A stretch of 64,000 bases of DNA, taken from Phycisphaera sp. GTDB lineage: Bacteria; Planctomycetota; Phycisphaerae; Phycisphaerales; Zrk34. The notes under the pieces are model-generated. The model made no database searches. It had not been told where the DNA came from and saw only the letters and a list, made by a program, of their open reading frames with translations. A program made the position numbers and the translations under genes. This document shows, piece by piece, positions 43,887-52,537 of this stretch (position 1 is the stretch's first letter; every line of letters begins with the position of its first letter). The stretch spans positions 1 through 64,000 of the forward strand of contig WGMA01000012.1 of assembly GCA_016125285.1 (NCBI GenBank). Direction: 5' to 3'.

Positions 43887-44828
43887 ATGAAGGCCACACC
43901 CGCGATGCGTAACACCGTGATGACGATCTGCGTGCTGGCGGCGATGGCGTCGACCGCCGCCCGCGCGGCCGACGCCCCCGCGAACGACGCGCCGCTCGCC
44001 GCGGCGCACCCCGAGATCAAGGTCTGGCCGAACGGCGCGCCCGGCGAGCCCGCCTTCGACAAGGCCAAGGCCGACGCCATGCGCGCCAAGAACGACGCCG
44101 AGCGCATCTACTTCGTCGACGACCCGACCCTCACCTGGTACCCCGCCCCCGCCGACACCGCCAACGGCGCCTGCGTCGTGATCTGCCCCGGCGGCGGCTA
44201 CCACCACCTCGCCTGGGCGAAGGAAGGCCTCGAGATCGCCGACTGGCTCAACACCCTCGGCGTCAGCGCCGCCGTGCTCAAGTACCGCGTGCCCCGTCGC
44301 TCCGGCGACTCGATCCCGCTCGGCCCGCTGCAGGACGTCCAGCGCGCCGTCCGCCTCGTGCGCGCCAACGCCGAGCGGTGGCGCGTCGACACCCACCGCG
44401 TCGGCGTCCTCGGCTTCAGCGCCGGCGGACATCTCACCGTCATGGCCGGTACGCATTACGACGACAAGACCTATGACCCGGTCGACGACGCCGACAAGCT
44501 CTCCGCGAAACCCGACTTCCTGCTGCCGATCTACCCCGCGTACCTCAACGCCGCCGACAAGCCTTTCACGCTGCACGAGAACGTGAAGGTCACGAAGGAC
44601 ACGCCGCCGACGTTCCTGGCCGTGGCGTGGGACGACCAGGACCGCGGCGCGATGGCCGCCCTGCTGTTCGTCGAACTCAAGAAGAACAACGTCCCCGCCG
44701 AGGTCCACGTGTACACCAAGGGCGGACACGGCTACGGCATGCGTCCGTCCGCCAACCCCGTGCACACCTGGCCCGACCGCGCCGCCGACTGGCTCGGGTC
44801 GATGGGCCTGCTCAAGAAGTCGAACTGA
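43887..44828 (+). CDS. Secreted alpha/beta hydrolase (BD-FAE/esterase-like)
   Basis: 313 aa from the ATG at 43887. The signal peptide is about 1-28 (ends STAARA). The oxyanion segment is VVICPGGGYHHLAWAKEG. The nucleophile elbow is GVLGFSAGGHLTVMAG with the catalytic Ser. The Asp is in LAVAWDDQDRG and the His in GGHGYGMRPSANPVHTWPDR. It belongs to the group of planctomycete esterases often annotated as acetylxylan esterase or xylanase-like; the ester substrate is unknown. The sulfatases and the peptidase nearby suggest extracellular polymer use. Confidence 0.88.
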   Translation: MKATPAMRNTVMTICVLAAMASTAARAADAPANDAPLAAAHPEIKVWPNGAPGEPAFDKAKADAMRAKNDAERIYFVDDPTLTWYPAPADTANGACVVICPGGGYHHLAWAKEGLEIADWLNTLGVSAAVLKYRVPRRSGDSIPLGPLQDVQRAVRLVRANAERWRVDTHRVGVLGFSAGGHLTVMAGTHYDDKTYDPVDDADKLSAKPDFLLPIYPAYLNAADKPFTLHENVKVTKDTPPTFLAVAWDDQDRGAMAALLFVELKKNNVPAEVHVYTKGGHGYGMRPSANPVHTWPDRAADWLGSMGLLKKSN

Positions 44829-44917
44829 CGGCGCTACGTTTTCACATCTGGGTGGCGCGTCCGTGCGCGCGACACGTGTGGGAACGCCGCCGGCGCGCAC
44901 CGCGACGATCGACACGT

Positions 44918-44964
44918 GACTTACATCGCTCCGCGACGCGCGGACCGCGTAAGTCCTTGTTTTT
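44918..44964 (+). terminator. Intrinsic terminator after the hydrolase gene
   Basis: GACTTAC (44918-44924) pairs with GTAAGTC (44949-44955). Inside, CCGCG (44931-44935) pairs with CGCGG (44939-44943). The stem is followed by CTTGTTTTT. It lies 90 bp after the hydrolase stop. The rest of the 301-bp gap (44829-45129) shows nothing recognisable apart from three GGGGCGC words near 45020. Confidence 0.6.
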
Positions 44965-45129
44965 CGCCCCCACCTCGCGCGAAATCACACTTTAGGACGG
45001 TGCGCCAACGGGACAAATAGGGGCGCTGATGGGGCGCCAACGGGGCGCTCACCGCACCAAAACGCACGAAAAAAGGTCAAAAAATCACGCGATCGGGTCA
45101 CATTCGCCACGCCACGCCGTGCGCACAAA

Positions 45130-46218
45130 CTAGCGCCGCGCCGCGATCCGCGCGAAGAATTGATCACGCGGGAGAAAGATATCGATGAAATCGTCTCCAT
45201 CCCACACCGGCGCCTTCGATGCCCATGGGTCCACGTCGTCGACATCCCTGCGTGGATGCAGGAACTCGTGATCTCGCCGAGTTCGCAGGATCGTGACTGT
45301 CTTGATCGGCGCCCCATCGGCGCGGCGTATCACGGCGTTTAGGCGGTACTCGTCGATGTCGATCTCCCCGAGGCACTGGCACGACATCCCGCCTCCGGGA
45401 GACTTCACCACTGGGTGAACCTCGCGTGTCCGCACGTATGCTCCTTCGACAACCCGATTGCGAGCGGTTTCAAAGGACGTGGTGTCGCAACCGAAGTGCT
45501 GAGCCACCTTGACACACCCTTCGTGTACCTTCTCAAGCAGGAGCTTCTTCTTCTTATCCGTCGAGAGCCGGTAGTACTTGCTGACACGAAACGGCCAAAG
45601 ATTGACGGTCACGATGTCGAGCGGTGTTTCGATCTCATCGTGTTTCGAGTCATCGATGTTCAGGTCCACGTTGATCTTTACGAATGGAAATGGGCAGGGC
45701 TTGGGGAGGGCCTCGAAGTAGAGCGCCGCCATGTGATTACCCTGCGCATTGAATTCTCGGGAGAACTTGATGTCCTGATTCGAACTCAGGGCGATGAGTT
45801 GTAGTCGGCGCATCTTCGACTTCGCTGGTGTGTAACTCCATTCGCGTTTTTGTGACGAATTCCACGCCTGTTCTGCGACGCTCAGCAGCGGTTCGCACCA
45901 GCAGTCGAAGTCATCGGGCATCTTCTCCGCGTCCTCGACGACAGATTTGTAGTATTCGCGCCCTTTCGCGACGACGTAGCATCGCAGGTAGAGAAACGCA
46001 TCGTCGGACGCGCCCGCGACGTCGGCGGCTTCCCCATGACGCTCGGTGTCCAGCGCCGCGAGTCGTTGATGGAGATGGTCTTCAAAGGATTTGATGTCGG
46101 CCGCCGGCTTGGTGGATAACATCGTGATCAGCGGGTTGACGGCTTCGCGATCGTGGCCTTGATCAAGAAGGCTCGCATTTATCGAAGCGATCAGATTCCA
46201 GAATTCCCTTTCGGTCAT
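45130..46218 (-). CDS. Protein with N-terminal DUF4240 domain
   Basis: 362 aa from the ATG at 46218, with AGGGGGT 6 nt upstream. Residues about 1-120 fit DUF4240: TEREFWNLIASINASLLDQG, GASDDAFLYLRCYVVAKGRE and YYKSVVEDAEKMPDDFD. The C-terminal 230 residues (KINVDLNIDDSKHDEIETPL, then SCQCLGEIDIDEYRLNAVIR) are not recognised. There is no signal peptide. The gene is noticeably less GC-rich than its neighbours and its codons are more mixed, so recent acquisition is likely. DUF4240 proteins are scattered in actinobacteria and others, some linked to WGR or nuclease genes; the function is unknown. Confidence 0.65.
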   Translation of the reverse strand: MTEREFWNLIASINASLLDQGHDREAVNPLITMLSTKPAADIKSFEDHLHQRLAALDTERHGEAADVAGASDDAFLYLRCYVVAKGREYYKSVVEDAEKMPDDFDCWCEPLLSVAEQAWNSSQKREWSYTPAKSKMRRLQLIALSSNQDIKFSREFNAQGNHMAALYFEALPKPCPFPFVKINVDLNIDDSKHDEIETPLDIVTVNLWPFRVSKYYRLSTDKKKKLLLEKVHEGCVKVAQHFGCDTTSFETARNRVVEGAYVRTREVHPVVKSPGGGMSCQCLGEIDIDEYRLNAVIRRADGAPIKTVTILRTRRDHEFLHPRRDVDDVDPWASKAPVWDGDDFIDIFLPRDQFFARIAARR

Positions 46219-46339
46219 CGTCGACCCCCTGTCGGACAACTCTCGAGCACGCTCGGCGTGAACCGATTGTAGCCGCGCAGCTGTGTCACGGGGCTAACGA
46301 ATGCCGCGGTTGATTCCAACAATCCGTATTGGGCAGTCT

Positions 46340-46549
46340 TCACCACTCCGGCTCATCGTCGCCGTCGAGCAAACCGAGGACGTCGGTTTCGGTCAGGGCG
46401 TGCTCGGTGTTGCCCGTCGGGATGTCGCGGATGACGACGTGGACGGAGCATTTGCAGGTGCCGCAGCGGACGACGCGGCCGGCGTACTCGGGCGGGACGC
46501 CGTGCTTCTGGCCGCAGACCGGGCACTTGAACTTGAGCGTGGTGAGCAT
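46340..46549 (-). CDS. Small zinc-ribbon protein
   Basis: 69 aa, with GAGG upstream of the ATG. FKCPVCGQKHGVPPEYAGRV and RCGTCKCSV give two CXXC pairs that would bind one zinc ion. The acidic tail ends GLLDGDDEPEW. Such ribbons occur as stand-alone adaptors in planctomycetes. The function is not known. It is divergent from the lipoprotein gene at 46774 with a 224-bp gap in which nothing else was recognised. Confidence 0.65.
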   Translation of the reverse strand: MLTTLKFKCPVCGQKHGVPPEYAGRVVRCGTCKCSVHVVIRDIPTGNTEHALTETDVLGLLDGDDEPEW

Positions 46550-46773
46550 GGCAGCAACCTCGCGGCGGCCGGCGTGCGCGGCCCCGTCGTTGTCGTTGAT
46601 CGTGCGTGTCGCCCTGCCGGACCGGACGGCCTCGTGCCCGCTCGCCGTCTCCCCTCTTCATGGCGAACGGTGTGAGAATCTGAACAGCGGTGGGAGGAAA
46701 TGTTCGTCTTGAGGGGTGTGCCGGCGGTTCAACGTTCGTTGTAAAATGCCGTGGACCTCACATCGGGGGCGTC

Positions 46774-47073
46774 ATGAAGACGACATTGAAAGCCGTTGCG
46801 ATCGTACTGGTCATGCTGCCGGCGTTGGCGGGATGTTCGACGCGCACGTCCGACGCCATCGCCGACGAGCCGGTTGAGGGCCGCACGCTCTCGGGCGACC
46901 GTGTGTTCAACGTGCGGATTCCTCTGGCCGATGCGAAACGTGCGCGCGAGCTGCTCGCGAACGCGGGCATCAGCGTTTCGATGTATCGGGACGACGGCGA
47001 CGCCATCCTGATCATCCCCGACCCGATGCTCCGCCCGGCGCTGGAGATTCTCCGGGAGAAGAACATCTACTGA
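46774..47073 (+). CDS. Small lipoprotein
   Basis: 99 aa, with GGGGG before the ATG. The signal peptide is followed by the lipobox LAGC (Cys21). The mature part, about 78 residues, has VFNVRIPLADAKRARELLAN and ISVSMYRDDGDAILIIPDPM, a beta-alpha-beta pattern that suggests a small ferredoxin-like fold. No relative was recognised. It precedes the PadR module by 159 bp. Confidence 0.65.
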   Translation: MKTTLKAVAIVLVMLPALAGCSTRTSDAIADEPVEGRTLSGDRVFNVRIPLADAKRARELLANAGISVSMYRDDGDAILIIPDPMLRPALEILREKNIY

Positions 47074-47172
47074 TTGCCCGCGTCGTTGTTCACACAAGGG
47101 CGCGTCCACCCGCGGTGTTCGGATCGCGACCGTCGCAGATCTGTGGCGGGGCTTGAATCTTGCGTAGATAGG

Positions 47173-47202
47173 TTGATCAGCGATATATCGGTGAGCTATA
47201 GT
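47173..47202 (+). promoter_or_regulatory. padR promoter with palindromic operator
   Basis: TTGATC (47173-47178) and TATAGT (47197-47202), 18 bp apart, form a good sigma-70-type promoter. The spacer contains the perfect 10-bp palindrome CGATATATCG (47181-47190), placed where a repressor would block RNA polymerase. PadR proteins often repress their own operon, so this is the likely operator (inference). Confidence 0.6.
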
Positions 47203-47232
47203 ATCGCCGTACGACACTAACAGGAGCACGTG

Positions 47233-47610
47233 ATGGCGGACAGCAAATTCGATCGTGATCTGGTGCGGGGCTCGCTCGATCTGATGGTATTGAGCGTGCT
47301 GGCCGACGATGGGCGGAACTACGGGTACGAGATTCAGAGGCGCGTTCGGGAGGCGTCGGGCGAGCGGGTGAAGCTGCCGGCCGGGACGCTGTATCCGCTG
47401 CTGCACCGGCTGGAGGCCGCGGGGCTGATCCTCAGCCAGTGGGACGACTCGACGGGTCGTCGTCGCAAGTTTTACAAGCTGAGCGCGGCGGGTCGTCGGC
47501 GGCTGAAGTCCGACGCGGACGCGTGGCTGGCGCACGTGCGTTGCGTGCGGTTGCTCTTGTCGTCGGTGGTCGACCTGGACGGTCCGGGCGGCGAGCCGGC
47601 GTCGGCGTAA
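47233..47610 (+). CDS. PadR family transcriptional regulator
   Basis: 125 aa from the ATG at 47233, with AGGAG 6 nt upstream. The winged helix is typical: LVRGSLDLMVLSVLADDGRN, YGYEIQRRVREAS, LPAGTLYPLLHRLEAAGLI and RKFYKLSAAGRRRLK. The last 30 residues form the short dimer helix of the subfamily-2 PadR type. It is followed 23 bp later by a gene for a membrane protein with a permease-prefix-like N-terminus. This pairing is common: the regulator controls its membrane partner. The ligand is unknown. Confidence 0.92.
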   Translation: MADSKFDRDLVRGSLDLMVLSVLADDGRNYGYEIQRRVREASGERVKLPAGTLYPLLHRLEAAGLILSQWDDSTGRRRKFYKLSAAGRRRLKSDADAWLAHVRCVRLLLSSVVDLDGPGGEPASA

Positions 47611-47633
47611 GCAGGAAAGGAACGGGGACCGAC

Positions 47634-48803
47634 ATGTCAGACCAGGAATTCGAACAATACATCGTGCTGCTGTGCCGGGCGCTGCGGCTGAGTCCTGGCC
47701 AGCGAGCGGCGATCACCGACGAGCTGCGCGACCACATGGAGCAGCGTCTGGCGGAGCTCACCGAGCGCGGCGTCGACCGCGAGCGGGCAATGACGATCGC
47801 GTTGGAGGAGTTCGGCGACGCCAGTGCGCTGGCTCAGGAATTTACCCAGATCAATCACACCGTTTTCCGGAGAAGAATCATGCGTTACACACTGACCACC
47901 GTTGGGGCCGCCAGCTTCATGATCCTCGCCACGCTCGCGATGCTGCCTCAGCGGCGTGACCTGCCGGCGTCGATGAACACCGCGTCGGTCGTGGCGGCGG
48001 CGAACGACGACGCGTCCAAGGCCGCGGCCGACGCGCCGTCACCCCTCCACGAGAACGACCCGTTCGACGAGCGTGTGCGTGAGAAGCTCGGTCAACCCAT
48101 CGACGTCGGTTTCAACGGCGAGCGACTCAAAGACGTGCTTGACAGCTTCCGCAAGAAGGCGGGCGTGAATCTCTTTGTGAACTGGCACACCCTGGAAGGC
48201 GCGGAGGTCAAACCGGACTCACCGGTGACGATCGAGTTCAAGAACAGTCCCGCTGACGAGGTGCTCGCCCTGATCCTGAACCGGGTGGGGGGCGACGCGG
48301 TTCCGCTGGGATACGGGATCGAGAAGGGCGTCGTGGTCATCAGCACGAAGGAGGAACTGACGAAGCGGATGGTGCAGCGCGTGTACAACATCCGGGACTT
48401 GTTTGCGTCCGACACCCAGACCGCGGCCCTACTCGCCGCCGATGTGCAGCAGCTGGTGGAGCCGATTCGCAAGCTGCTCGAAACTAAGCAGCCGCTGGCG
48501 GACGGGCGCGACATGGTCAAGCTCGGCGCGATGCTTGAGCGCCTCGATCGTCGCCTCCGCGCGGCCACGAAGGCCAAGAGTGACCAGGACGAGTTGTCCT
48601 TGCAGGTGGAGACGCTCATCCGCGACACCGTCGATCCCGACAACTGGCGTCAGAACGGCGGATGCACCTCCTCGATGACCTCCTACCACGGGCTGCTGAC
48701 CATCATGACCACCCGCGAGAACCACCAGAAGATCGCGGACCTGCTCCAGATGCTCCACAAGGTCGACGAATCCGCGCCGGGCAGCATCATCGCCTGGCCG
48801 TGA
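47634..48803 (+). CDS. Membrane protein: HAAS-like N-terminus, one TM helix, secretin-N-like domain
   Basis: 389 aa. Residues about 1-75 (EFEQYIVLLCRALRLSPGQR, then IALEEFGDASALAQEFTQI) are the helical domain found beside PadR regulators in permease-prefix and DUF1700 proteins. One TM helix follows (about 83-103). The periplasmic part contains RLKDVLDSFRKKAGVNLFVN and SPADEVLALILNRVGG with GYGIEKGVVVISTKEEL, the pattern of the STN domain of secretins and TonB receptors. The C-terminal GLLTIMTTRENHQKIADLLQ resembles the N1 domain of secretins. This mix suggests a sensor or anchor, not a pore, since no secretin barrel is present. Confidence 0.7.
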   Translation: MSDQEFEQYIVLLCRALRLSPGQRAAITDELRDHMEQRLAELTERGVDRERAMTIALEEFGDASALAQEFTQINHTVFRRRIMRYTLTTVGAASFMILATLAMLPQRRDLPASMNTASVVAAANDDASKAAADAPSPLHENDPFDERVREKLGQPIDVGFNGERLKDVLDSFRKKAGVNLFVNWHTLEGAEVKPDSPVTIEFKNSPADEVLALILNRVGGDAVPLGYGIEKGVVVISTKEELTKRMVQRVYNIRDLFASDTQTAALLAADVQQLVEPIRKLLETKQPLADGRDMVKLGAMLERLDRRLRAATKAKSDQDELSLQVETLIRDTVDPDNWRQNGGCTSSMTSYHGLLTIMTTRENHQKIADLLQMLHKVDESAPGSIIAWP

Positions 48804-48885
48804 CGCGAACGCGTCGACGCATCGTCGCACCTGACGTTGGAAAGCGCACGGCCCGGCCGTGCGTTTTTCATTGGACCGGCGTCGG

Positions 48886-50343
48886 TTACTTGTTCTCGTA
48901 ATCCTTGCCGTTGATGCTGCGCACCACCGAGCGCATCCACGCGTTGAGTTCCTTCTTCATCCGCTCGACGCGCGCGGCCTGGTCGGGATGCTTCGACAGG
49001 TCGGTGGCCTCCATCGGGTCGTCGGCGAGGTTGTAGAGCTCGTACTTGTCGCCCTGGATGCGGTGGAGCTTCCACGGCCAGTCGTTCCACGCGGCGTGGC
49101 CTGTGGCGGTGTCTTCGGGGAACTGCGGGTACTCGTTGACGTCCTTGAGCATGCGGGGCGGGTCGTGCGGGAGGGGCGCGCCGGCCTGCTGTTTTTCCAT
49201 GATCGCTTTGAGGATGCGGTCGCTCCACGTCGACTGGCCGGGCTGGAACAGGTGCCAGAAGCCGATGGGCTTGGGGCGGTGGGTGACCTTGCCGGCGATG
49301 ATGTCGCTGACGTCGACGCCGTCGAGCGGGTACGGCGAGTCGAGCTTGACGCCGGCCATCGCCATGAGCGTGGGGTAGATGTCGCAGGTGGACACGGGCA
49401 CGGCGGTGCGTCCCTGGAGGTGGTGGGAAGGCCACTCGATGATCGCGGGGACGCGGAGGCCGCCCTCGTAGATGCTGCCCTTCTTTTCGCGTCCGCCGGA
49501 CGTTTCGCGGTTGAGGCCGCCGTTGTCGGAGCAGTACCAGAGGATGGTGTCGTCGGCGAGGCGCATGTCGCGGAGCGCGGCGCGCAGGCGGCCGAGCTGC
49601 TGATCGAACAGCGTGATCTCGCGGTAGTACCCGGCCATCTTTTCGCCGTCGTAGAGGCTGGGCCCGTCGGGGACTTCCTCGTGCGGATCGTGCGGCGAGG
49701 GGAACCAGATGACGGTGAACATGGGCTGGTCGCCGTCCTTGTGCTTCTTGAGAAATTCGAGGGCCGCGTCCATCACGATGACCGAGCCCTTGCCGGTGAT
49801 GTGTTCGACCTTGCCGTTGCGGCTGAGGTAGGGATCGTTGTCGAAGAAGTTGAGGCCGATGAGCCAGTCGTCGAAGCCCATGCCGGAGGGGTTGCACGGC
49901 GTGTCGGGCTGGCCGGAGCCGAGGTGGACCTTGCCGAACATGCCGGTGACGTAGCCGGCGGCTTTGAGGTTCTCGGCGATGGTGCGTTCGTTGGGTCGCA
50001 TGTACCGGCCGTGGTTGGGAACCTTGCAGCGGATGGGGGTTCGGCCGGTCATGACGCTGGCGCGCGTAGGCGAGTAGACGGGCGCCCCGGCGTAGAAGCG
50101 GTCGAAGACGAAGGCCTCTTGCGCCATCGCGTCGGTGTTGGGGGTCTGGACGAAGGGGTGGCCGTTGTAGCCGGTGTCGCCCCAGCCCTGGTCGTCGGAC
50201 ATGACGAGGATGATGTTGGGCTTGCGTGCGGCGTCGCTGGCGTCCGCGGCGACGGCGGTGGGTGTGTGGGTCGCGACGGATGCGGCGACGGCGAACAGGC
50301 CGAGCAGCCACAGCGCCATTACGTTGGATCGTTTCGTACTCAT
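48886..50343 (-). CDS. Sulfatase-family protein with Tyr in place of the catalytic Cys
   Basis: 485 aa from the ATG at 50343, with GAGG upstream. The signal peptide is about 1-33. NIILVMSDDQGWGDTGYNGH and WYCSDNGGLNRE keep the metal ligands. At the formylglycine site the sequence is APVYSPTRASVMTGR: Tyr90 (codon 50074-50076, TAC) stands where Cys or Ser is required. The usual GKWHLG is GKVHLG. The fold is S1 sulfatase (N-acetylgalactosamine-sulfatase-like), but without formylglycine normal sulfate hydrolysis is not expected. It may bind, not cut, sulfated glycans, or use another chemistry. Confidence 0.88.
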   Translation of the reverse strand: MSTKRSNVMALWLLGLFAVAASVATHTPTAVAADASDAARKPNIILVMSDDQGWGDTGYNGHPFVQTPNTDAMAQEAFVFDRFYAGAPVYSPTRASVMTGRTPIRCKVPNHGRYMRPNERTIAENLKAAGYVTGMFGKVHLGSGQPDTPCNPSGMGFDDWLIGLNFFDNDPYLSRNGKVEHITGKGSVIVMDAALEFLKKHKDGDQPMFTVIWFPSPHDPHEEVPDGPSLYDGEKMAGYYREITLFDQQLGRLRAALRDMRLADDTILWYCSDNGGLNRETSGGREKKGSIYEGGLRVPAIIEWPSHHLQGRTAVPVSTCDIYPTLMAMAGVKLDSPYPLDGVDVSDIIAGKVTHRPKPIGFWHLFQPGQSTWSDRILKAIMEKQQAGAPLPHDPPRMLKDVNEYPQFPEDTATGHAAWNDWPWKLHRIQGDKYELYNLADDPMEATDLSKHPDQAARVERMKKELNAWMRSVVRSINGKDYENK

Positions 50344-50610
50344 GGTCCGATGCCTCGCTGTGTTGTAGCCGGGCGACCGTGACCACGGGGGAGACGGGCG
50401 CACTGCGTTAGGATGCTCGCCCTGCTCGCCGCAGGACGCGCGATGCGCCCGGTGCAGCATACCAAAGGTTAGCGCGGACGGGGGCGCGGGGCGAGCGGCG
50501 ATGGGTCGCGGCGGCCGCGGCCTACGGGAATGTCTGATTGATTCGCCACGCGCAGAGCGCCTAGCGTCTCAATTCGTATCGGGTGACCTCCATCAAAAAG
50601 GATCGTGATC

Positions 50611-51537
50611 ATGCAGCATGTCGAAGAGAGTTGGAGTCGTGCGAGCACGGTGGCCGCGTTGGCGGTCTGTTGCGCGCTGTTGGCGGGCGTGTCGTCGGCT
50701 CGGGCGGCGGGGCTGGACGCGGCGGCGATCGGCGAAGCGACGGGCGCCAAGACGACCGTCGCCGACGACGGCGTGGTCCGCATCGGGTGGAAGCGCGACG
50801 ACGTCGCGGTGACGGTGGACGGCGTGCCGTTCCCGGCTTCGGCGGGGCTGGGTTCGTGGGCGGCGTTCAAGGCGACCGACCACGGGGCGATGGTGATGGG
50901 CGACACGGTCGTGTTCCGCGACGAGGTCGAGCCGGCGATCGACGCGGCGTTCGCGCACGGCCTGGAGATCACGGCACTGCACAACCACTTCTTCTACGAC
51001 GAGCCGAAGGTGTACTTCATGCACATCGGCGGCCACGGCGACCCGGTGAAACTCGCCGCGGGCGTCAAGGCCGTGTGGGACGCCATCAAGGAACGCCGAC
51101 GCGCGTATCCCGTGCCGGCCCACGGGTTCGGCGGGCCGAGGCCGACGCCCGGCGGCAAGCTCGACGCCGACATGATCGGTTCGATCACCGGGCTCAAGCC
51201 GGCGGTGAACCCCGACGTGGTCAAGGTGTCGCGGCCGCGCGACGGCCAGATGCACGGCACGCCCGTCGGCGGCACGATGGGCCTGGGCTCGTGGGCGGCG
51301 TTCGTCGGTAGCGACGCGCTGGCGAGTATCGACGGTGACTTCATCATGACTGGACCCGAGGTGCAGCCCGTGCTCCACGCGATGCGGCACGCGGACATCC
51401 ACATCGTGGCGTTGCACAATCACATGATCGGTGAGGAGCCGGCGTTCTACTTCGTGCACTTCTGGGCGGTGGGTCCCGCCGAGAAGCTGGCGAAGGGATT
51501 CCGCGCCGTGCTCGACGCGCAGGACGCGGTGAAATAA
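50611..51537 (+). CDS. DUF1259 (LppY/LpqO-like) secreted protein
   Basis: 308 aa from the ATG at 50611, with AAGGA 8 nt upstream; an in-frame GTG at 50605 is too close to the Shine-Dalgarno. The signal peptide is about 1-33. Two DUF1259 repeats are visible. The first has SAGLGSWAAFKATDHGAMVM and ITALHNHFFYDEPKVYFMHI. The second has GTMGLGSWAAFVGSDALASI and IVALHNHMIGEEPAFYFVHF. The family is known from mycobacterial LppY/LpqO, without an assigned function. The conserved LHNH suggests metal binding (inference). Confidence 0.88.
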   Translation: MQHVEESWSRASTVAALAVCCALLAGVSSARAAGLDAAAIGEATGAKTTVADDGVVRIGWKRDDVAVTVDGVPFPASAGLGSWAAFKATDHGAMVMGDTVVFRDEVEPAIDAAFAHGLEITALHNHFFYDEPKVYFMHIGGHGDPVKLAAGVKAVWDAIKERRRAYPVPAHGFGGPRPTPGGKLDADMIGSITGLKPAVNPDVVKVSRPRDGQMHGTPVGGTMGLGSWAAFVGSDALASIDGDFIMTGPEVQPVLHAMRHADIHIVALHNHMIGEEPAFYFVHFWAVGPAEKLAKGFRAVLDAQDAVK

Positions 51538-51593
51538 CCCCGCGGCAAGCGTGCGGTGTAAAGCGTGATGAGCGAACGCGCCGCGCGCCGCGG

Positions 51594-51968
51594 TCAGCCG
51601 TGGTCCGCGCTGGGCTCGGCGTCATCGACCAACGGGTCGCTGACAATGCCCGCGGTAAGGATGGCGCCGATGATCAGGCCGACTCTGCGCGCGTCTGACG
51701 CGTCGATCCACAGCGACAGATGACAGAACGGCGCGACGAGGCAGATGGACAGCAGGGTCACCACCAGCAGGACCGACCCGGCGAAGGGCCGGTACCAATA
51801 AAGCATGGGGCCGAGGAGGAAGATCGTGCCGTAGGTGATCTGAAACGCCTGGTCCTGGACGGTCGGGCCGGGCTGAACGCCGAGTCCGGGCGTGAGGCAG
51901 ATCACGCCGGTCATCAGGATCACGGCGAGCTGGACGTTGACGATCATGCGGGACACTGCGGGTGACAT
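51594..51968 (-). CDS. Small four-TM membrane protein
   Basis: 124 aa, with AAGGAA 9 nt before the ATG. Four hydrophobic segments (about 9-27, 44-60, 65-85, 95-111) are joined by short loops. No family was recognised. It is the last gene of the run that begins with the ECF sigma factor, 51 bp after the preceding gene. Confidence 0.6.
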   Translation of the reverse strand: MSPAVSRMIVNVQLAVILMTGVICLTPGLGVQPGPTVQDQAFQITYGTIFLLGPMLYWYRPFAGSVLLVVTLLSICLVAPFCHLSLWIDASDARRVGLIIGAILTAGIVSDPLVDDAEPSADHG

Positions 51969-52019
51969 GGCGTGGGTTCCTTCGTGGAGGTTGATGGGGA
52001 TCGTGCCGCGGGTTGGGGG

Positions 52020-52451
52020 TCACTTGCCGTACTGCAGCTCGAGCGTGACGCTGCCCGGCTTGATGTGCTGGTCTTCGAGGTAGGCGTTCAACTCGTCGCG
52101 CATCGCGCGCTCGGTGTCCGCGCTGGGCGTGGGGTGGCTGGGCTTGTAGTTCTGATCGACGAAGCCGCTGTTCCAGAAGCCGAGGCTGGCGTTGTAGTCG
52201 TGGACGTCGCGTTCGGTGGCCGAGCCTTCGACGAGGGCGCTGTGGTCCTCGGCGAGCTTCTGCACGCGTGTGACGAGCTGGTTGAACTGGTCGTTGCTCA
52301 GGCCGCGAAACGTGACGTGGACGCGTGCTTCGCCGCTGGCGATCGGCGAGGTCGGCACGATGGGGCCGGTGTTGTAGAGCGCGAACGCGGCGACGATGAC
52401 GGAGGGAACGAGCACGGCTGCGAGGACGCTGATGAGCTTAGCGGATTTCAT
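52020..52451 (-). CDS. Membrane-anchored or secreted protein of unknown family
   Basis: 143 aa, with AAGGAG 8 nt before the ATG. An N-terminal TM or signal segment (about 5-25) is followed by VHVTFRGLSNDQFNQLVTRV, ATERDVHDYNASLGFWNSGF, and a C-terminal HIKPGSVTLELQYGK. The residues suggest a small alpha/beta periplasmic domain. It lies between the anti-sigma-like gene and the small membrane protein, and is probably in the same transcript. Confidence 0.6.
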   Translation of the reverse strand: MKSAKLISVLAAVLVPSVIVAAFALYNTGPIVPTSPIASGEARVHVTFRGLSNDQFNQLVTRVQKLAEDHSALVEGSATERDVHDYNASLGFWNSGFVDQNYKPSHPTPSADTERAMRDELNAYLEDQHIKPGSVTLELQYGK

Positions 52452-52537
52452 CGGAGGGTCTCCTTTTGATGGGTCGTAGGCGGAGGCGAGCGGGCCCGCG
52501 GCCGAAGCCGGGGCCCGTCGTCGCCCGCGGTGGTGTG

